Below, piece by piece: positions 53,144-62,432 of a DNA stretch of 64,000 nt. Position numbers and translations under genes: made by a program. Below the pieces are notes generated by a model. That model ran no database searches. It was not told where the DNA came from and saw only the letters and a list, made by a program, of their open reading frames with translations. The stretch is from MFD09286-c1 sp963701015 (lineage in GTDB: Bacteria > Bacteroidota > Bacteroidia > Bacteroidales > DTGW01): assembly GCA_963701015.1 (NCBI GenBank), contig OY969556.1, forward strand, positions 3,906,001-3,970,000. The letters run 5' to 3'. The first letter of the stretch is position 1. Each line of letters opens with the position of its first letter.

Positions 53144-54658
53144 TTAAAATTCTTCAATTTTTAAAAGTTCATCAACATATTTTCTGTCGTTTGATAATCG
53201 GGGAATCTTGTTTTGCCCACCCAGCTTGTTTTTTTGCTGGAACCATTTATAAAATGATCCTTTCTTCATACTGCGAATTAATGGTATTTCTAATGTGATG
53301 TTGTTATATCGTTTTGCCTCGTAATCGGAATTGATCGACATTAAACTCTTATCTAATATATCAGTAAATAATTCAAGTGATTCCGGCATTTTTTCAAATT
53401 CAATCAGCCATTCGTGCCGGCCTTTTGCACTTTTATCCATAAATACCGGGGCAACAGTATATTCATGCACAATTGCTCCAGTTTTCTGGCAGGCTTCCAT
53501 TAATGCTTTTTCAGCATTGTCTATAATTACTTCTTCTCCAAACGCGTTAATAAAATGTCGCGTTCGTCCGGTAATCAAAATTTTATAAGGTCTTATTGAA
53601 GTGAATATCACTGTATCACCCAAAACATAACGCCAAAGTCCTCCATTTGTTGAAATAACAACTGCATAATTTATTCCGGATTGAACTTCAGCTAAATGAA
53701 TTGCCTTGAAATTTTCGGTATAATATTCATCCATAGGAATGAATTCATAAAAAATACCATAATCGAGCATCAAAAGCATACTTTCATCGCCGGGTATATT
53801 TTGTATAGCAAAAAATCCTTCTGAAGCATTATAGGTTTCCATATAATGCATATTTTCAGATGGGATTAATTGCTGATATTGTTCACGATAAGGCGCAAAG
53901 TTTACACCGCCATGCAGAAATAATTCCAAATTCGGCCAAACCTCCAACAAATTATTTTTGCCGGTTGCATCCAAAATATGCTTTAACATCACAAGGTTCC
54001 ATGACGGAACACCAGCAAATCCCCTAATATCTTTATGCAAAGCATATTGTGTAAACTTTTCAAGCTTTTCTTCCCATTTCGATATTAAGGCTATTTTCTT
54101 CGGAGGTGAACGTAAAATATCGGCCCATTTAGGAATATTCTGGAGCATAATGGCTGAAAGGTCGCCACTTCGTGCATGTTTATCAAAATAATCTATTTGG
54201 TGGCTTCCGCCAAGAGTAAGTGTTTTGCCTAAAAGCAATTTCGAAGAAGGATTATTGCGGATATAAATTGCCATAGAATCACGACCACCCCTAAAATGGC
54301 ATTTGTGCAATGATTCATGTGTTACCGGTATAAATTTGCTTTTATCATTGGTTGTGCCGGAGGATTTTGCAAACCATGTTATTTTACCGGGCCAAAGAAC
54401 ATTTTCTTCCCCTTTTCGGATACGGTCGACATTTTTATAAAAGCTTTCGTATTTCTGTAATGGTACCCTTTTTTGAAAATCTTCAATACTTTTAATAGAA
54501 ATATAATCGTATTCCTTGCCCCACCATGTATTTTTAGCAGTATGAATTAATGAATCAAATTGTTTCTTTTGAACTTCCAAAGGATGGTTTGAAAAAAATT
54601 CAATATCCTTTAACCTGTTTGAATTAAAAAGATTGAAAAATTTATTAATCAGGGGCAT
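53144..54658 (-). CDS. GH3-family acyl-amide synthetase
   Basis: 504 residues. The adenylation motifs are TWFAKSSGTTNDKSKFIP (P-loop-like), YNASEGFFAIQ and YVLGDTVIFT. The fold belongs to the acyl-adenylating superfamily. Plant members join amino acids to auxin or jasmonate; the bacterial members are common in Bacteroidota and their substrates are unknown. It is cytoplasmic, on the same strand as the double-GNAT gene (112 bases upstream) and the ATP-grasp operon. A role in making an amide-linked metabolite or lipid is inferred. Confidence 0.9.
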   Translation of the reverse strand: MPLINKFFNLFNSNRLKDIEFFSNHPLEVQKKQFDSLIHTAKNTWWGKEYDYISIKSIEDFQKRVPLQKYESFYKNVDRIRKGEENVLWPGKITWFAKSSGTTNDKSKFIPVTHESLHKCHFRGGRDSMAIYIRNNPSSKLLLGKTLTLGGSHQIDYFDKHARSGDLSAIMLQNIPKWADILRSPPKKIALISKWEEKLEKFTQYALHKDIRGFAGVPSWNLVMLKHILDATGKNNLLEVWPNLELFLHGGVNFAPYREQYQQLIPSENMHYMETYNASEGFFAIQNIPGDESMLLMLDYGIFYEFIPMDEYYTENFKAIHLAEVQSGINYAVVISTNGGLWRYVLGDTVIFTSIRPYKILITGRTRHFINAFGEEVIIDNAEKALMEACQKTGAIVHEYTVAPVFMDKSAKGRHEWLIEFEKMPESLELFTDILDKSLMSINSDYEAKRYNNITLEIPLIRSMKKGSFYKWFQQKNKLGGQNKIPRLSNDRKYVDELLKIEEF

Positions 54659-54770
54659 AAATTTGGCTTAATCTAGTTCTGTAAAGTCAAATTTAATATA
54701 AATAACGAAGCATACAAAAACTGGAAGGTTTTTTAAATGAATCAAGAGAAAATACTTTTGAATTGGAATC

Positions 54771-55946
54771 CTAGCTCACTTTTGCGCAACGCTTAAATTC
54801 TTTTGTGCGATCGAATAAATAGCGGTAAGTAACATGAATTTTAGCAGGTCGTCCGCCAACATCTTCAACCAAATGCATCATGGCTGGGTTAAAATCTCCA
54901 ATCCAGTTCATTTCCAATTCACTATAGGGGAAATCGGGGGCAAGGGCAACTTTTGCATAAGCCATTACCAATGCAGCTTCGGTTCCTTTTCGTTGTTGCT
55001 CAGGAACAATGCCAAATACAAAACCAAATGACTTGAAACATACTTTACGCCATTTATAATACAAAAATTTCAATTTCCCAATGATATTGAAACTACCGTT
55101 TAATCTTCGTATTATCTCATTAATTTCAGGAATCATAATGAAACAGGCAATGGGTTCATCTTTATAATAGCCAAACCATAAAAGTTTTTCATCCATAATG
55201 GGCTTTAATGATTTAAACATTGCTTTTACATGACCTTCGGCCAATGGTTTTACTCCGGGAAATTTTGCCCAGCCTTTGTTGTAAATAACCATAAAGTCGT
55301 GTGCATATTTATCGTTATTGCCTTTTTCGATATGTTTAAAAAGATAATCAGGATTTGCCATCAGGCGCATTCCTTTTTCACGAACATTCGGGTTCAGGCG
55401 TTCGTCATTGATTGGTGTGTGATAAGTTATTTGCCTGAAATAATCCTGAAAACCATATGCTTCGAATAATTCGTGATAATATGGGAAGTTATAATTATTA
55501 CAATAATTTGGATAGGTAAACCCTTCTAATAAACAACCCCACCAGCGGTCGCGTTCACCAAAATTAATTGGCCCGTCCATGGCTTCCATGCCTTTGCTTT
55601 TAAGCCAGTTTTGGCAAATATCAAATAGTTGAAAGGCGGCTTCATTATCATTGATGCAATCAAAAAAACCCATTCCACCTGTAGGTTGGTCATTCTTCGA
55701 AGCACTTTTAAAATCAATAAAAGCCGCAACCCGGCCAACGGTTTCATTTTTTTCGTTTTTCAACAACCATCTTTTGCATTCACCATTTCTGAAAAGTTTG
55801 TTTTGTTTTGGGTCGAAAACCTTTTCAACATCCTGGTCCAATGGCCTGATATAACCTTTATCACCCTTATATAACCTTACTGGGAAAAGCAGAAATTCTT
55901 TTGCTGATCTTTTATCGGTAACTTCAATCGTGTTATAACGCATCAT
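54771..55946 (-). CDS. Large GNAT-like (double acetyltransferase fold) protein
   Basis: 391 residues. The opening MRYNTIEVTDKRSAKEFLLF is followed by FPVRLYKGDKGYIRPLDQDV. The first GNAT-like half is about 1-190 with VGRVAAFIDFKSA and MGFFDCINDNEAAFQLFDIC. The second half is about 220-391 with FGFVFGIVPEQQRKGTEAAL, a shifted acetyl-CoA motif. The family is widespread in Bacteroidota but has no known substrate. The first ATG gives MMRY and the second could serve equally. It lies between the GH3 gene and a secreted hypothetical. Confidence 0.75.
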   Translation of the reverse strand: MMRYNTIEVTDKRSAKEFLLFPVRLYKGDKGYIRPLDQDVEKVFDPKQNKLFRNGECKRWLLKNEKNETVGRVAAFIDFKSASKNDQPTGGMGFFDCINDNEAAFQLFDICQNWLKSKGMEAMDGPINFGERDRWWGCLLEGFTYPNYCNNYNFPYYHELFEAYGFQDYFRQITYHTPINDERLNPNVREKGMRLMANPDYLFKHIEKGNNDKYAHDFMVIYNKGWAKFPGVKPLAEGHVKAMFKSLKPIMDEKLLWFGYYKDEPIACFIMIPEINEIIRRLNGSFNIIGKLKFLYYKWRKVCFKSFGFVFGIVPEQQRKGTEAALVMAYAKVALAPDFPYSELEMNWIGDFNPAMMHLVEDVGGRPAKIHVTYRYLFDRTKEFKRCAKVS

Positions 55947-56027
55947 TTTATGGTTTAATGAAAAGTAATCAAGCTAAAAACTTAGCAAAAATAAAATAAC
56001 AATTTTTAAATCGGGAAAATGAAAAGA

Positions 56028-56726
56028 TTAATCAGCTCCATAAGCTTTAGCCGTAATTTTAACACCAGGCATTTCACCATATTCACGGGTAAAATCTTTT
56101 GTAAGAATCAGAATTGTTGTAGCATTCAAAGCATAAGCTTTTTTCTTTAATACTACAATTGCGGTCCGTTCCAAAGTACCATCATCGGTATTAATACGGT
56201 TGGCTTCAAATTCAGAATCAATATTGCCTTTATCAATTAAACCGGAAACCTCTGATGCATCTTTAGCAACTTTAACTTTCGACCAATCCTGAACAGTTGA
56301 GGTTACAGCCCAATCTTTCTGACGTTTCTCAGGATTATCTACTAAATTTTCAACTTTACCTGAAGCGTATCTGATTTCTTTCACATTTTCTTTATTAATT
56401 TTCTTCGATTTAGTTTCGCCAGATAAAGTATATTCGATTTCGTAAATATTGGTATTTACAACCTTACATGAAATTATTTCCCCATTTTTTCTGATAATTT
56501 TATCAAATTTTAGTGAATCTGAAGACTGCAAAGGAATTGATGATATAGTTGTGATAACTGAATCTTTTTGTTTTTCAGGCGATGAAGCTTTATTTAAAAT
56601 ACTAACAGAATCTTTTTTAATGGTTTTTGAAGTATCAATTTTAGTGGAATCGGATTTAATAATGCTCCCAAAAAGATTATTTGAAATATATAGTGCTATA
56701 GTCAACAATAAAAATAATTTTCTCAT
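56028..56726 (-). CDS. Secreted hypothetical protein
   Basis: 232 residues. The signal peptide MRKLFLLLTIALYISNNLFG is followed by a Ser/Lys/Asp-rich linker (about 21-75). A small beta-domain RKNGEIISCKVVNTNIYEIE continues with SKKINKENVKEIRYASGKVE (about 82-122), of a type often seen in Bacteroidota envelope proteins. The C-terminal alpha/beta region (about 150-232) ends MPGVKITAKAYGAD and resembles a YbjQ/heavy-metal-binding-like fold, but this is a weak guess. Function unknown. Confidence 0.7.
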   Translation of the reverse strand: MRKLFLLLTIALYISNNLFGSIIKSDSTKIDTSKTIKKDSVSILNKASSPEKQKDSVITTISSIPLQSSDSLKFDKIIRKNGEIISCKVVNTNIYEIEYTLSGETKSKKINKENVKEIRYASGKVENLVDNPEKRQKDWAVTSTVQDWSKVKVAKDASEVSGLIDKGNIDSEFEANRINTDDGTLERTAIVVLKKKAYALNATTILILTKDFTREYGEMPGVKITAKAYGAD

Positions 56727-56802
56727 AGCGAAATTTTAAAATGTTTAACAAACAAGTCATCTCAAAATTAATCATTGAAGATGAAAAATTTTATGCTTTT
56801 AA

Positions 56803-57292
56803 CTAAACTCTTTTAACATAAATACATTTATCGTCATCATCGGCATAAAATTGTTTTAATTGGGCTTCAAGAAAATAGCCATTGTTTTCATAAAATTTCC
56901 GGGTTGGCGTATATTGTGGCTTCGAAGCCGTTTCTAAATATATATTATGACCACCAATGGATGCTATACGTTTTTCAGTTTCTAACAAAAGAATTTTTCC
57001 GATACCCTGGCCTCGCATATCATTATGGGTTGCAATCCAGAAAATATCATAACTGCTATGTGTGCCGTGAATTCGGACCATAGCAGGAATAGGCTACTGT
57101 TCTGCCGTTAACTTCGGCAAATAAAAAATGATACCCACTTGAATCTCCTTTGGCTAATCTTTCTTCAACCAATTCAACAGCAATTTCTTCTTCCTCATGA
57201 TTAAAAAACTGGGTCGATTTTATTATTTCGCCTATAATTTTAACATCACCAGGCACAACATTTTCACGATAAACAATTTTCAAGTCGCTCAT
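56803..57292 (-). pseudogene. GNAT N-acetyltransferase, interrupted by a +1 frameshift
   Basis: Two abutting frames encode one acetyltransferase. The 5' frame (57292 to about 57075) gives the N-terminus through GRTVAYSCYGP. The 3' frame, read from inside the 5' frame, gives IHGTHSSYDIFWIATHNDMR with the acetyl-CoA motif RGQGIGKILLLE and ends DDDDKCIYVKRV at 56803. At the junction the minus strand reads GGTCCGAATTCACGGC. Removing one A (57072 or 57073) restores CYGPIHGTHSSYDIFWIA, the expected family sequence, and a protein of about 162 residues. It follows the ATP-grasp gene by 35 bases. Whether it is a real mutation or a base-calling error is open. Confidence 0.85.
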
Positions 57293-57327
57293 ATATTTAT
57301 GGATTATAGTTTTTTGAAGATTTAAAA

Positions 57328-58302
57328 TTACCTGAAGGCATCGGCTATAATTTTCTCAAATACCTGGTTGAAGGTATATCCGGCTTTTTCTACAGCTGAA
57401 TAAAACCCTCCAAATGGTGTAATACATGGATTGCCATTTATTTCAAGTACAAACGGCACATTTTCATTTGAAAGTCGCATGTCAATTCTTGCATAACCTC
57501 TGCCTTCAAAATGAATCCAGCATTTACGGCATATTTCGCGAATTTCTTCTTGTATTTGGGAATTCATATTATTTATATCAAAGGTTCGCGGTGTGTTGTT
57601 ATATTCAAAAGAATCTTCAACCCACTTGGCTTTATATCCAACCATTTGTCTTTTGCCTTCAGGAAAATTTGTAAATAAAATTTCGGCTATTGGCAGAACT
57701 TCAGGTCCGTTTTCGGTTCCAATTACTGATATATTTAATTCGCGTCCCTCAATATATTCTTCAATAAAGTATGATTTTTTTTCTCTTTCCTTTTTTATTT
57801 TTTCAATATAAGTTACATCATTTCCAGCAAATACACAGTCTTCGTCAAGTCCGGTGGAGCCTTCTTCCCAAATTGTTTTAACTATATAAGTTTTGTTTTT
57901 ATCGAGTAGATGTAGTGTATCATGTGTAAACCAGTCAGGAGTATTAATTCCAATTGACCGTAACTGCCTTTTTGTAAGTACTTTATTAGTGGTTAGAAAT
58001 AAAGCTTCCAGAGGAAAACCAGTATAAGGAATATGTAATGAATTTAAAATTGCAGGTCCGAAATATAGGAATTCACATTTATTCTCGATGGATTCAAATA
58101 AATTTACAGCAAATATTGGTTTAATTTCTTTTAACGATTCAACAGCTCTGGTCATATTATATCCCATGGAAATTTCGTATGGCTCATATCCCAGTTCAAT
58201 TAAAGTATCTTTTACGAGGTTCACCTGATCAAGCACATCCTGTTCATCAGGTGTTGGCATAAAAGATAATTGGTTATAAAGCACTACAACTTTTTTATTC
58301 AT
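57328..58302 (-). CDS. ATP-grasp ligase, D-alanine--D-alanine ligase-like (second gene of pair)
   Basis: 324 residues. The ATP-grasp features are YIVKTIWEEGSTGLDEDCVF (Lys and glycine-rich loop), YFIEEYIEGRELNISVIGTE, and the Mg-binding block GYARIDMRLSNENVPFVLEI followed by NGNPC. The N-terminal part (about 1-110) resembles a Ddl-type lobe with LYNQLSFMPTPDEQDVLDQV. It is more divergent than true Ddl and has a paralogue immediately upstream. It would form an amide or ester from a carboxylate and ATP; substrates are unknown. It lies 27 bases after the first ligase. Confidence 0.88.
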   Translation of the reverse strand: MNKKVVVLYNQLSFMPTPDEQDVLDQVNLVKDTLIELGYEPYEISMGYNMTRAVESLKEIKPIFAVNLFESIENKCEFLYFGPAILNSLHIPYTGFPLEALFLTTNKVLTKRQLRSIGINTPDWFTHDTLHLLDKNKTYIVKTIWEEGSTGLDEDCVFAGNDVTYIEKIKKEREKKSYFIEEYIEGRELNISVIGTENGPEVLPIAEILFTNFPEGKRQMVGYKAKWVEDSFEYNNTPRTFDINNMNSQIQEEIREICRKCWIHFEGRGYARIDMRLSNENVPFVLEINGNPCITPFGGFYSAVEKAGYTFNQVFEKIIADAFR

Positions 58303-58329
58303 GAGATTAAGTATAATGTAAATTTGAAA

Positions 58330-59304
58330 TTATAAAATTCTTTTAACTGCTGAATCCATAATCATTTTAATTAAATCTTTATAAACAATTCCATTCATTG
58401 AAGTAAGTATGGGCAAGTCGGAATGTTTTGGATGCAATCCGGCTAATGGGTTCACTTCAAGAAAATTCGGGATTCCGTTTTCATCAACTCTTAAATCAAC
58501 CCTGCCTCCATCGCGGCATCCAATTGCTTTCCAACTGTCTAAAGCAACTTTTTCGCAGGCTTTTCCAACTTTATCTTTCACCAAAACATATTCAACCAAT
58601 TCTTCGCATTGTTCCTTATTAACATACGAATAAGCATCAGGTTCAGCATCGTCGCGTAAAATCACTTCCAAAACGCCAACAGACTTAGCTTCATTTCCGG
58701 TACCAACAATACCAACCGTAAATTCCCGACCAGGTAAATAAGTCTCAACTAAAACTGGCTGTTTAAAACGTTCGAGTAAATTGGCACAAATTTCCTTTAA
58801 TTCCTTTTTATTGTTGATTTTCGATTTGCTATCAATTCCTTTACCTGTACCTTCGGCCACTGGTTTAGCAAATAAAGGGAAAGACAATTTAATATTTTCA
58901 CAATCCATTATGTTATGAATAACAGCAAAATCTGGAGTTGGAATTTTACAATCGCGTACTACATGTTTGCACATTCCTTTGTGTAGGGTTAATGCCAATA
59001 CCAAAGTATCAGAAAAAACATAAGGGATATTATAAGCATCGAGTAAAGCAGGAACCTGTGCTTCACGCGCTATTCCATACATTCCTTCTGCAATATTAAA
59101 AACCATATCCCAGCGGTCACCATTTATCAAACGTTTAGCTAAATCGCGTATATGCCCAATTCTGTCAGTTTCGTATCCAATTTCCTGCAAAGTTTTTTCA
59201 ATAGATTCAACAGTATCGTCGCGGTCGAACTCGGCTGTTTCTTCTTCTGAATATCCTTCATTCAGGTATTCTGAACGTAAATCGTAAGTGAGGCCAATTT
59301 TCAT
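58330..59304 (-). CDS. ATP-grasp ligase, D-alanine--D-alanine ligase-like (first gene of pair)
   Basis: Also 324 residues. The N-terminal lobe is KIGLTYDLRSEYLNEGYSEE with RWDMVFNIAEGMYGIAREAQ. The ATP-grasp core is FPLFAKPVAEGTGKGIDSKS and PVLVETYLPGREFTVGIVGT. The metal-binding end is GGRVDLRVDENGIPNFLEVN followed by PLAGLHPKHSDLP. It keeps the Ddl-like active-site order but is not the cell-wall Ddl by eye. It is the first gene of a three-gene set with a second ATP-grasp enzyme and an acetyltransferase, which suggests a small-molecule or dipeptide pathway. Confidence 0.88.
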   Translation of the reverse strand: MKIGLTYDLRSEYLNEGYSEEETAEFDRDDTVESIEKTLQEIGYETDRIGHIRDLAKRLINGDRWDMVFNIAEGMYGIAREAQVPALLDAYNIPYVFSDTLVLALTLHKGMCKHVVRDCKIPTPDFAVIHNIMDCENIKLSFPLFAKPVAEGTGKGIDSKSKINNKKELKEICANLLERFKQPVLVETYLPGREFTVGIVGTGNEAKSVGVLEVILRDDAEPDAYSYVNKEQCEELVEYVLVKDKVGKACEKVALDSWKAIGCRDGGRVDLRVDENGIPNFLEVNPLAGLHPKHSDLPILTSMNGIVYKDLIKMIMDSAVKRIL

Positions 59305-59466
59305 CGAAGTAAATATTTTTTGATTTATTAAAAGCCAATGCTAATAAAGCATTAAATTTTTTTATTGCTCATTAAATTATATCTGCAAAATAAAAAACTT
59401 TTAAGAATTGCGGGTTATTTATTTAAAAATATACTTTGGGAATTCTTAAAAAGAAAAAAGAAATGA

Positions 59467-60144
59467 TTAATATTTTTCGTTACAGGAATCACTTAACGAA
59501 ATAAATTCCTGCAATTTTTGATTAATGGTAACCATTAAGTCATATTCATTAACTTGTGAAAGAAAGTTATTATCGAAGTTACAGAACAATACAAATTTGG
59601 TAAGTTTATCATTTTTTAAACCTGTCCATTTTTCAATATTCTGACGATTATATTTGGCATCAATTTTTCTTTGAATGGGAGCATAGGCCTCTAGCCGATA
59701 TGCTTTTCGCTTTGATATTTCATGTCTGTTAAAATTGAAATAAAAAAAGTCGATAGGGTTAAATATCGCAAATAATGGGCTGCTTAAATATTTATCGTCT
59801 AATAATTGAGGAATTCCTGGTCTGGCTTTTGGCAACCCAATATCCGGCACTTCGTTATTTAGCCTTATTTCAAGAAAGTTCCATTTGAAAACTGTGTAAT
59901 TGCCTAAAATATTAGCCAAACGAATATATTCTTCCCTTGAAAATTTTGATGAATCATAAGGTTCGGGTTTAATTTCAATAATTTCGAAATTATTTGGAAG
60001 CTGCTTTGCCGGAGCGAAATCATTCGGAGGTAAATAAGGTGCCATTTTTTTATAATCAGGCACATAAAATGAATGAAATTTTGATTCCTGACCAAACAGA
60101 ATATTACTATATATTAAAACTATGAGTAGAAATAAATTTCTCAT
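59467..60144 (-). CDS. Secreted hypothetical protein
   Basis: 225 residues. A signal peptide ends in LFGQ (about 19), followed by a proline-rich segment (YLPPNDFAPAKQLPNNFEII) and a mixed alpha/beta body with FSREEYIRLANILGNYTVFK and ARPGIPQLLDDKYLSSPLFA. Helical, charged C-terminus. No cysteine pairs or catalytic motifs were noted and the family is not recognised. It is probably periplasmic. It is separated by about 100 bases from fcl and 160 bases from the ATP-grasp pair, so it may be monocistronic. Confidence 0.65.
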   Translation of the reverse strand: MRNLFLLIVLIYSNILFGQESKFHSFYVPDYKKMAPYLPPNDFAPAKQLPNNFEIIEIKPEPYDSSKFSREEYIRLANILGNYTVFKWNFLEIRLNNEVPDIGLPKARPGIPQLLDDKYLSSPLFAIFNPIDFFYFNFNRHEISKRKAYRLEAYAPIQRKIDAKYNRQNIEKWTGLKNDKLTKFVLFCNFDNNFLSQVNEYDLMVTINQKLQEFISLSDSCNEKY

Positions 60145-60246
60145 GTTTATTTGAACCGAATTTTATGCTAAATTAAGGAATATTAAAATAATTTAAGCAT
60201 TAGTATTTTGTTAAAACATTCTAAAAACGGCTTCGTTTGAATAAAA

Positions 60247-61326
60247 TTACTCGCTATATTGTTTGTAAACATCTGCAATGCCTTCATCCAATGAAATTTT
60301 TTCTTTCCAGCCTAAACTGTTCAATTTTGATACATCCAAAAGTTTCTGTTTTGTACCATCTGGTTTAGATGTATCCCAGGTTAACTTGCCGGAAAAACCG
60401 ACAATTGTTTTTACTAATTCAGCTAGTTCTTTAATAGTTAAATCGCGTCCGGTTCCAATATTAATATGTGTATTTATGATTGGTTTTTTTTGTGAAACAT
60501 CTTTAAAATCAATATTTTCCATTAAAAATACACAAGCATCAGCCATATCGTTGGAATTTAAAAATTCCCTTCGTGGTGTACCTGTTCCCCACAGGGCAAT
60601 TGAAACTTCATTATTTTGTTTAACAGTAATTCCATATTTAGCCATCAAGTTAAGTAAATCGTTTTGAGATGATTGGCCATCAAACCCTTCCAATGGTTTT
60701 TTAGAAAAGTCTTTGCGAATAGATTCCCAATTATTTGATTCAAGGCATTTCGCCAGATGCATTTTTCGAATTAATGCAGGCAATACATGCGATTTTTCAA
60801 GGTCGTAATTATCATTAGGCCCGTATAAATTAGTTGGCATTACCGAAATATAATTGGTACCATACTGGATATTGTATGATTCAATAATTTTTATCCCGGC
60901 AATTTTAGCAATAGCATAAGGTTCGTTGGTATATTCAAGCTCAGAAGTCAGTAGATAGTCTTCTTTCAAAGGTTGAGGTGCATTGGCAGGATAAATACAG
61001 GAACTTCCCAGGAATAATAACTTTTTTACCCCGGTTAAATAGGAACTATGAATAATATTATTCTGAATTTGTAAGTTCTCGTAAATGAACTGTCCACGAT
61101 AAGTATTATTGGCAACAATTCCCCCAACTTTGGCGGCAGCAAGTAATACATATTCAGGCTTTTCGATCTGAAAGAATTTTAAAGTATCGGACTGATTTAA
61201 CAAATCCAGTTCATTCAGCGATTTACCAATAATATTGTTGTATCCTTTTTCCTTTAATTTTCTTACTAATGCACTACCAACCAATCCTAAATGACCGGCT
61301 ACATATATCTTCGAATTTTTATCCAT
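60247..61326 (-). CDS. fcl: GDP-L-fucose synthase
   Basis: Epimerase-reductase that turns GDP-4-keto-6-deoxymannose into GDP-L-fucose. It has 359 residues. The Rossmann motif is VAGHLGLVGSALV, the active-site Ser/Cys block is FLGSSCIYPANAPQPLKEDY, and the catalytic Tyr-Lys pair is in NEPYAIAKIAGIK. It is about 40 residues longer than the E. coli enzyme because of an insertion near FDGQSSQNDLLNLMAKYGIT; this long form is common in Bacteroidota. It starts one base after gmd ends, so the pair is an operon. Confidence 0.96.
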   Translation of the reverse strand: MDKNSKIYVAGHLGLVGSALVRKLKEKGYNNIIGKSLNELDLLNQSDTLKFFQIEKPEYVLLAAAKVGGIVANNTYRGQFIYENLQIQNNIIHSSYLTGVKKLLFLGSSCIYPANAPQPLKEDYLLTSELEYTNEPYAIAKIAGIKIIESYNIQYGTNYISVMPTNLYGPNDNYDLEKSHVLPALIRKMHLAKCLESNNWESIRKDFSKKPLEGFDGQSSQNDLLNLMAKYGITVKQNNEVSIALWGTGTPRREFLNSNDMADACVFLMENIDFKDVSQKKPIINTHINIGTGRDLTIKELAELVKTIVGFSGKLTWDTSKPDGTKQKLLDVSKLNSLGWKEKISLDEGIADVYKQYSE

Positions 61327-61327
61327 G

Positions 61328-62362
61328 TTATTTTCCGTATTTTTCCCAATCGGCTTTAGCCATAATTTTAACCAATTCCTTGAAAGTTACTTTGGGTTCC
61401 CAACCCAATAAATTTTTAGCTTTTGCATAATCGCCTATTAACAGTTCAACTTCTGTTGGCCGAAAATATTCCTTGTCCACTTCAACTAATACTTTCCCGG
61501 TTTTGGTATCTATACCTTTCTCGTTTACACCAGTTCCTTCCCATTTAAGATTAATACCAATTTCTTCGAATGTCAATTGAACAAATTCACGAACGGTATG
61601 CATTTCATTGGTAGCCAACACGAAATCTTCTGCCTTGTTGTGCTGTAAAATCCGCCACATGCCTTCAACATATTCAGGTGCAAAACCCCAGTCGCGCTTT
61701 GAATCAAGGTTTCCTAGAAAAAGTTTATCTTGCTTGCCTCCTTTAATTTTTGCAGCAGCAATGGTTATTTTACGTGTTACAAAGGTTTCGCCACGGCGTG
61801 GTGATTCGTGATTAAATAAAATTCCGTTACAGGCAAAAATGTTATACGCTTCGCGATAGTTTATAATAATCCAATAACCATAAAGTTTTGCAACGGCATA
61901 AGGGCTCCTGGGATAGAAAGGAGTTTTTTCCGTTTGTGGAATTTCTTGTACTTTGCCATATAATTCACTGGTTGATGCCTGGTAGAATTTAGTTTTTATT
62001 CCAGTTTCCTTAATAGCATCCAAAAAACGCAACGTGCCAATCGCATCAACTTCAGCTGTATATTCAGGAACATCAAATGAAACCTTTACATGGCTTTGCG
62101 CTGCAAGGTTATATATTTCATCAGGATGAATTTTTTCCAATAACCGGTTTAAATTGCTCGAATCCGTAACATCACCATAATGAAGAAAAAATTTCAAATC
62201 TTTGTTGTGACGGTCTTTATACAAATGATCAATTCGTCCGGTATTAAATGATGAGGCACGACGAATAATTCCATGTACTTCATATCCTTTATCTAATAAT
62301 AATTCAGCCAGGTATGAACCATCCTGACCTGTAATTCCTGTTATAAGAGCTGTTTTCGACAT
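61328..62362 (-). CDS. gmd: GDP-mannose 4,6-dehydratase
   Basis: 344 residues. It makes GDP-4-keto-6-deoxymannose, the substrate of Fcl. Motifs are ALITGITGQDGSYLAELLLD, the catalytic region YQASTSELYGKVQEIPQTEK, the Tyr-Lys pair in PRSPYAVAKLYGYW and NHESPRRGETFVTRKI. The length is normal. With fcl (one-base gap) it supplies GDP-L-fucose for surface glycan. The DegT aminotransferase gene lies 70 bases upstream on the same strand. Confidence 0.97.
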   Translation of the reverse strand: MSKTALITGITGQDGSYLAELLLDKGYEVHGIIRRASSFNTGRIDHLYKDRHNKDLKFFLHYGDVTDSSNLNRLLEKIHPDEIYNLAAQSHVKVSFDVPEYTAEVDAIGTLRFLDAIKETGIKTKFYQASTSELYGKVQEIPQTEKTPFYPRSPYAVAKLYGYWIIINYREAYNIFACNGILFNHESPRRGETFVTRKITIAAAKIKGGKQDKLFLGNLDSKRDWGFAPEYVEGMWRILQHNKAEDFVLATNEMHTVREFVQLTFEEIGINLKWEGTGVNEKGIDTKTGKVLVEVDKEYFRPTEVELLIGDYAKAKNLLGWEPKVTFKELVKIMAKADWEKYGK

Positions 62363-62432
62363 CGTATTTTATTTTTAAAAAAGGTTGTAAAGATAAATAT
62401 AATAGTTTTGACGAAATTAATAAATACACAAA

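Noticed and set aside
57328..59304. Cell-wall D-Ala-D-Ala ligase (ddl) duplication
   Set aside because: Both proteins are divergent from Ddl, sit with an acetyltransferase and lack any peptidoglycan neighbour, so the ddl symbol was not assigned.
53144..59304. A complete biosynthetic gene cluster from GH3 to the ATP-grasp pair
   Set aside because: GH3 and the double-GNAT gene are separated from the trio by a secreted hypothetical and larger gaps, and such genes are common singly in Bacteroidota. Only the trio is supported as an operon.
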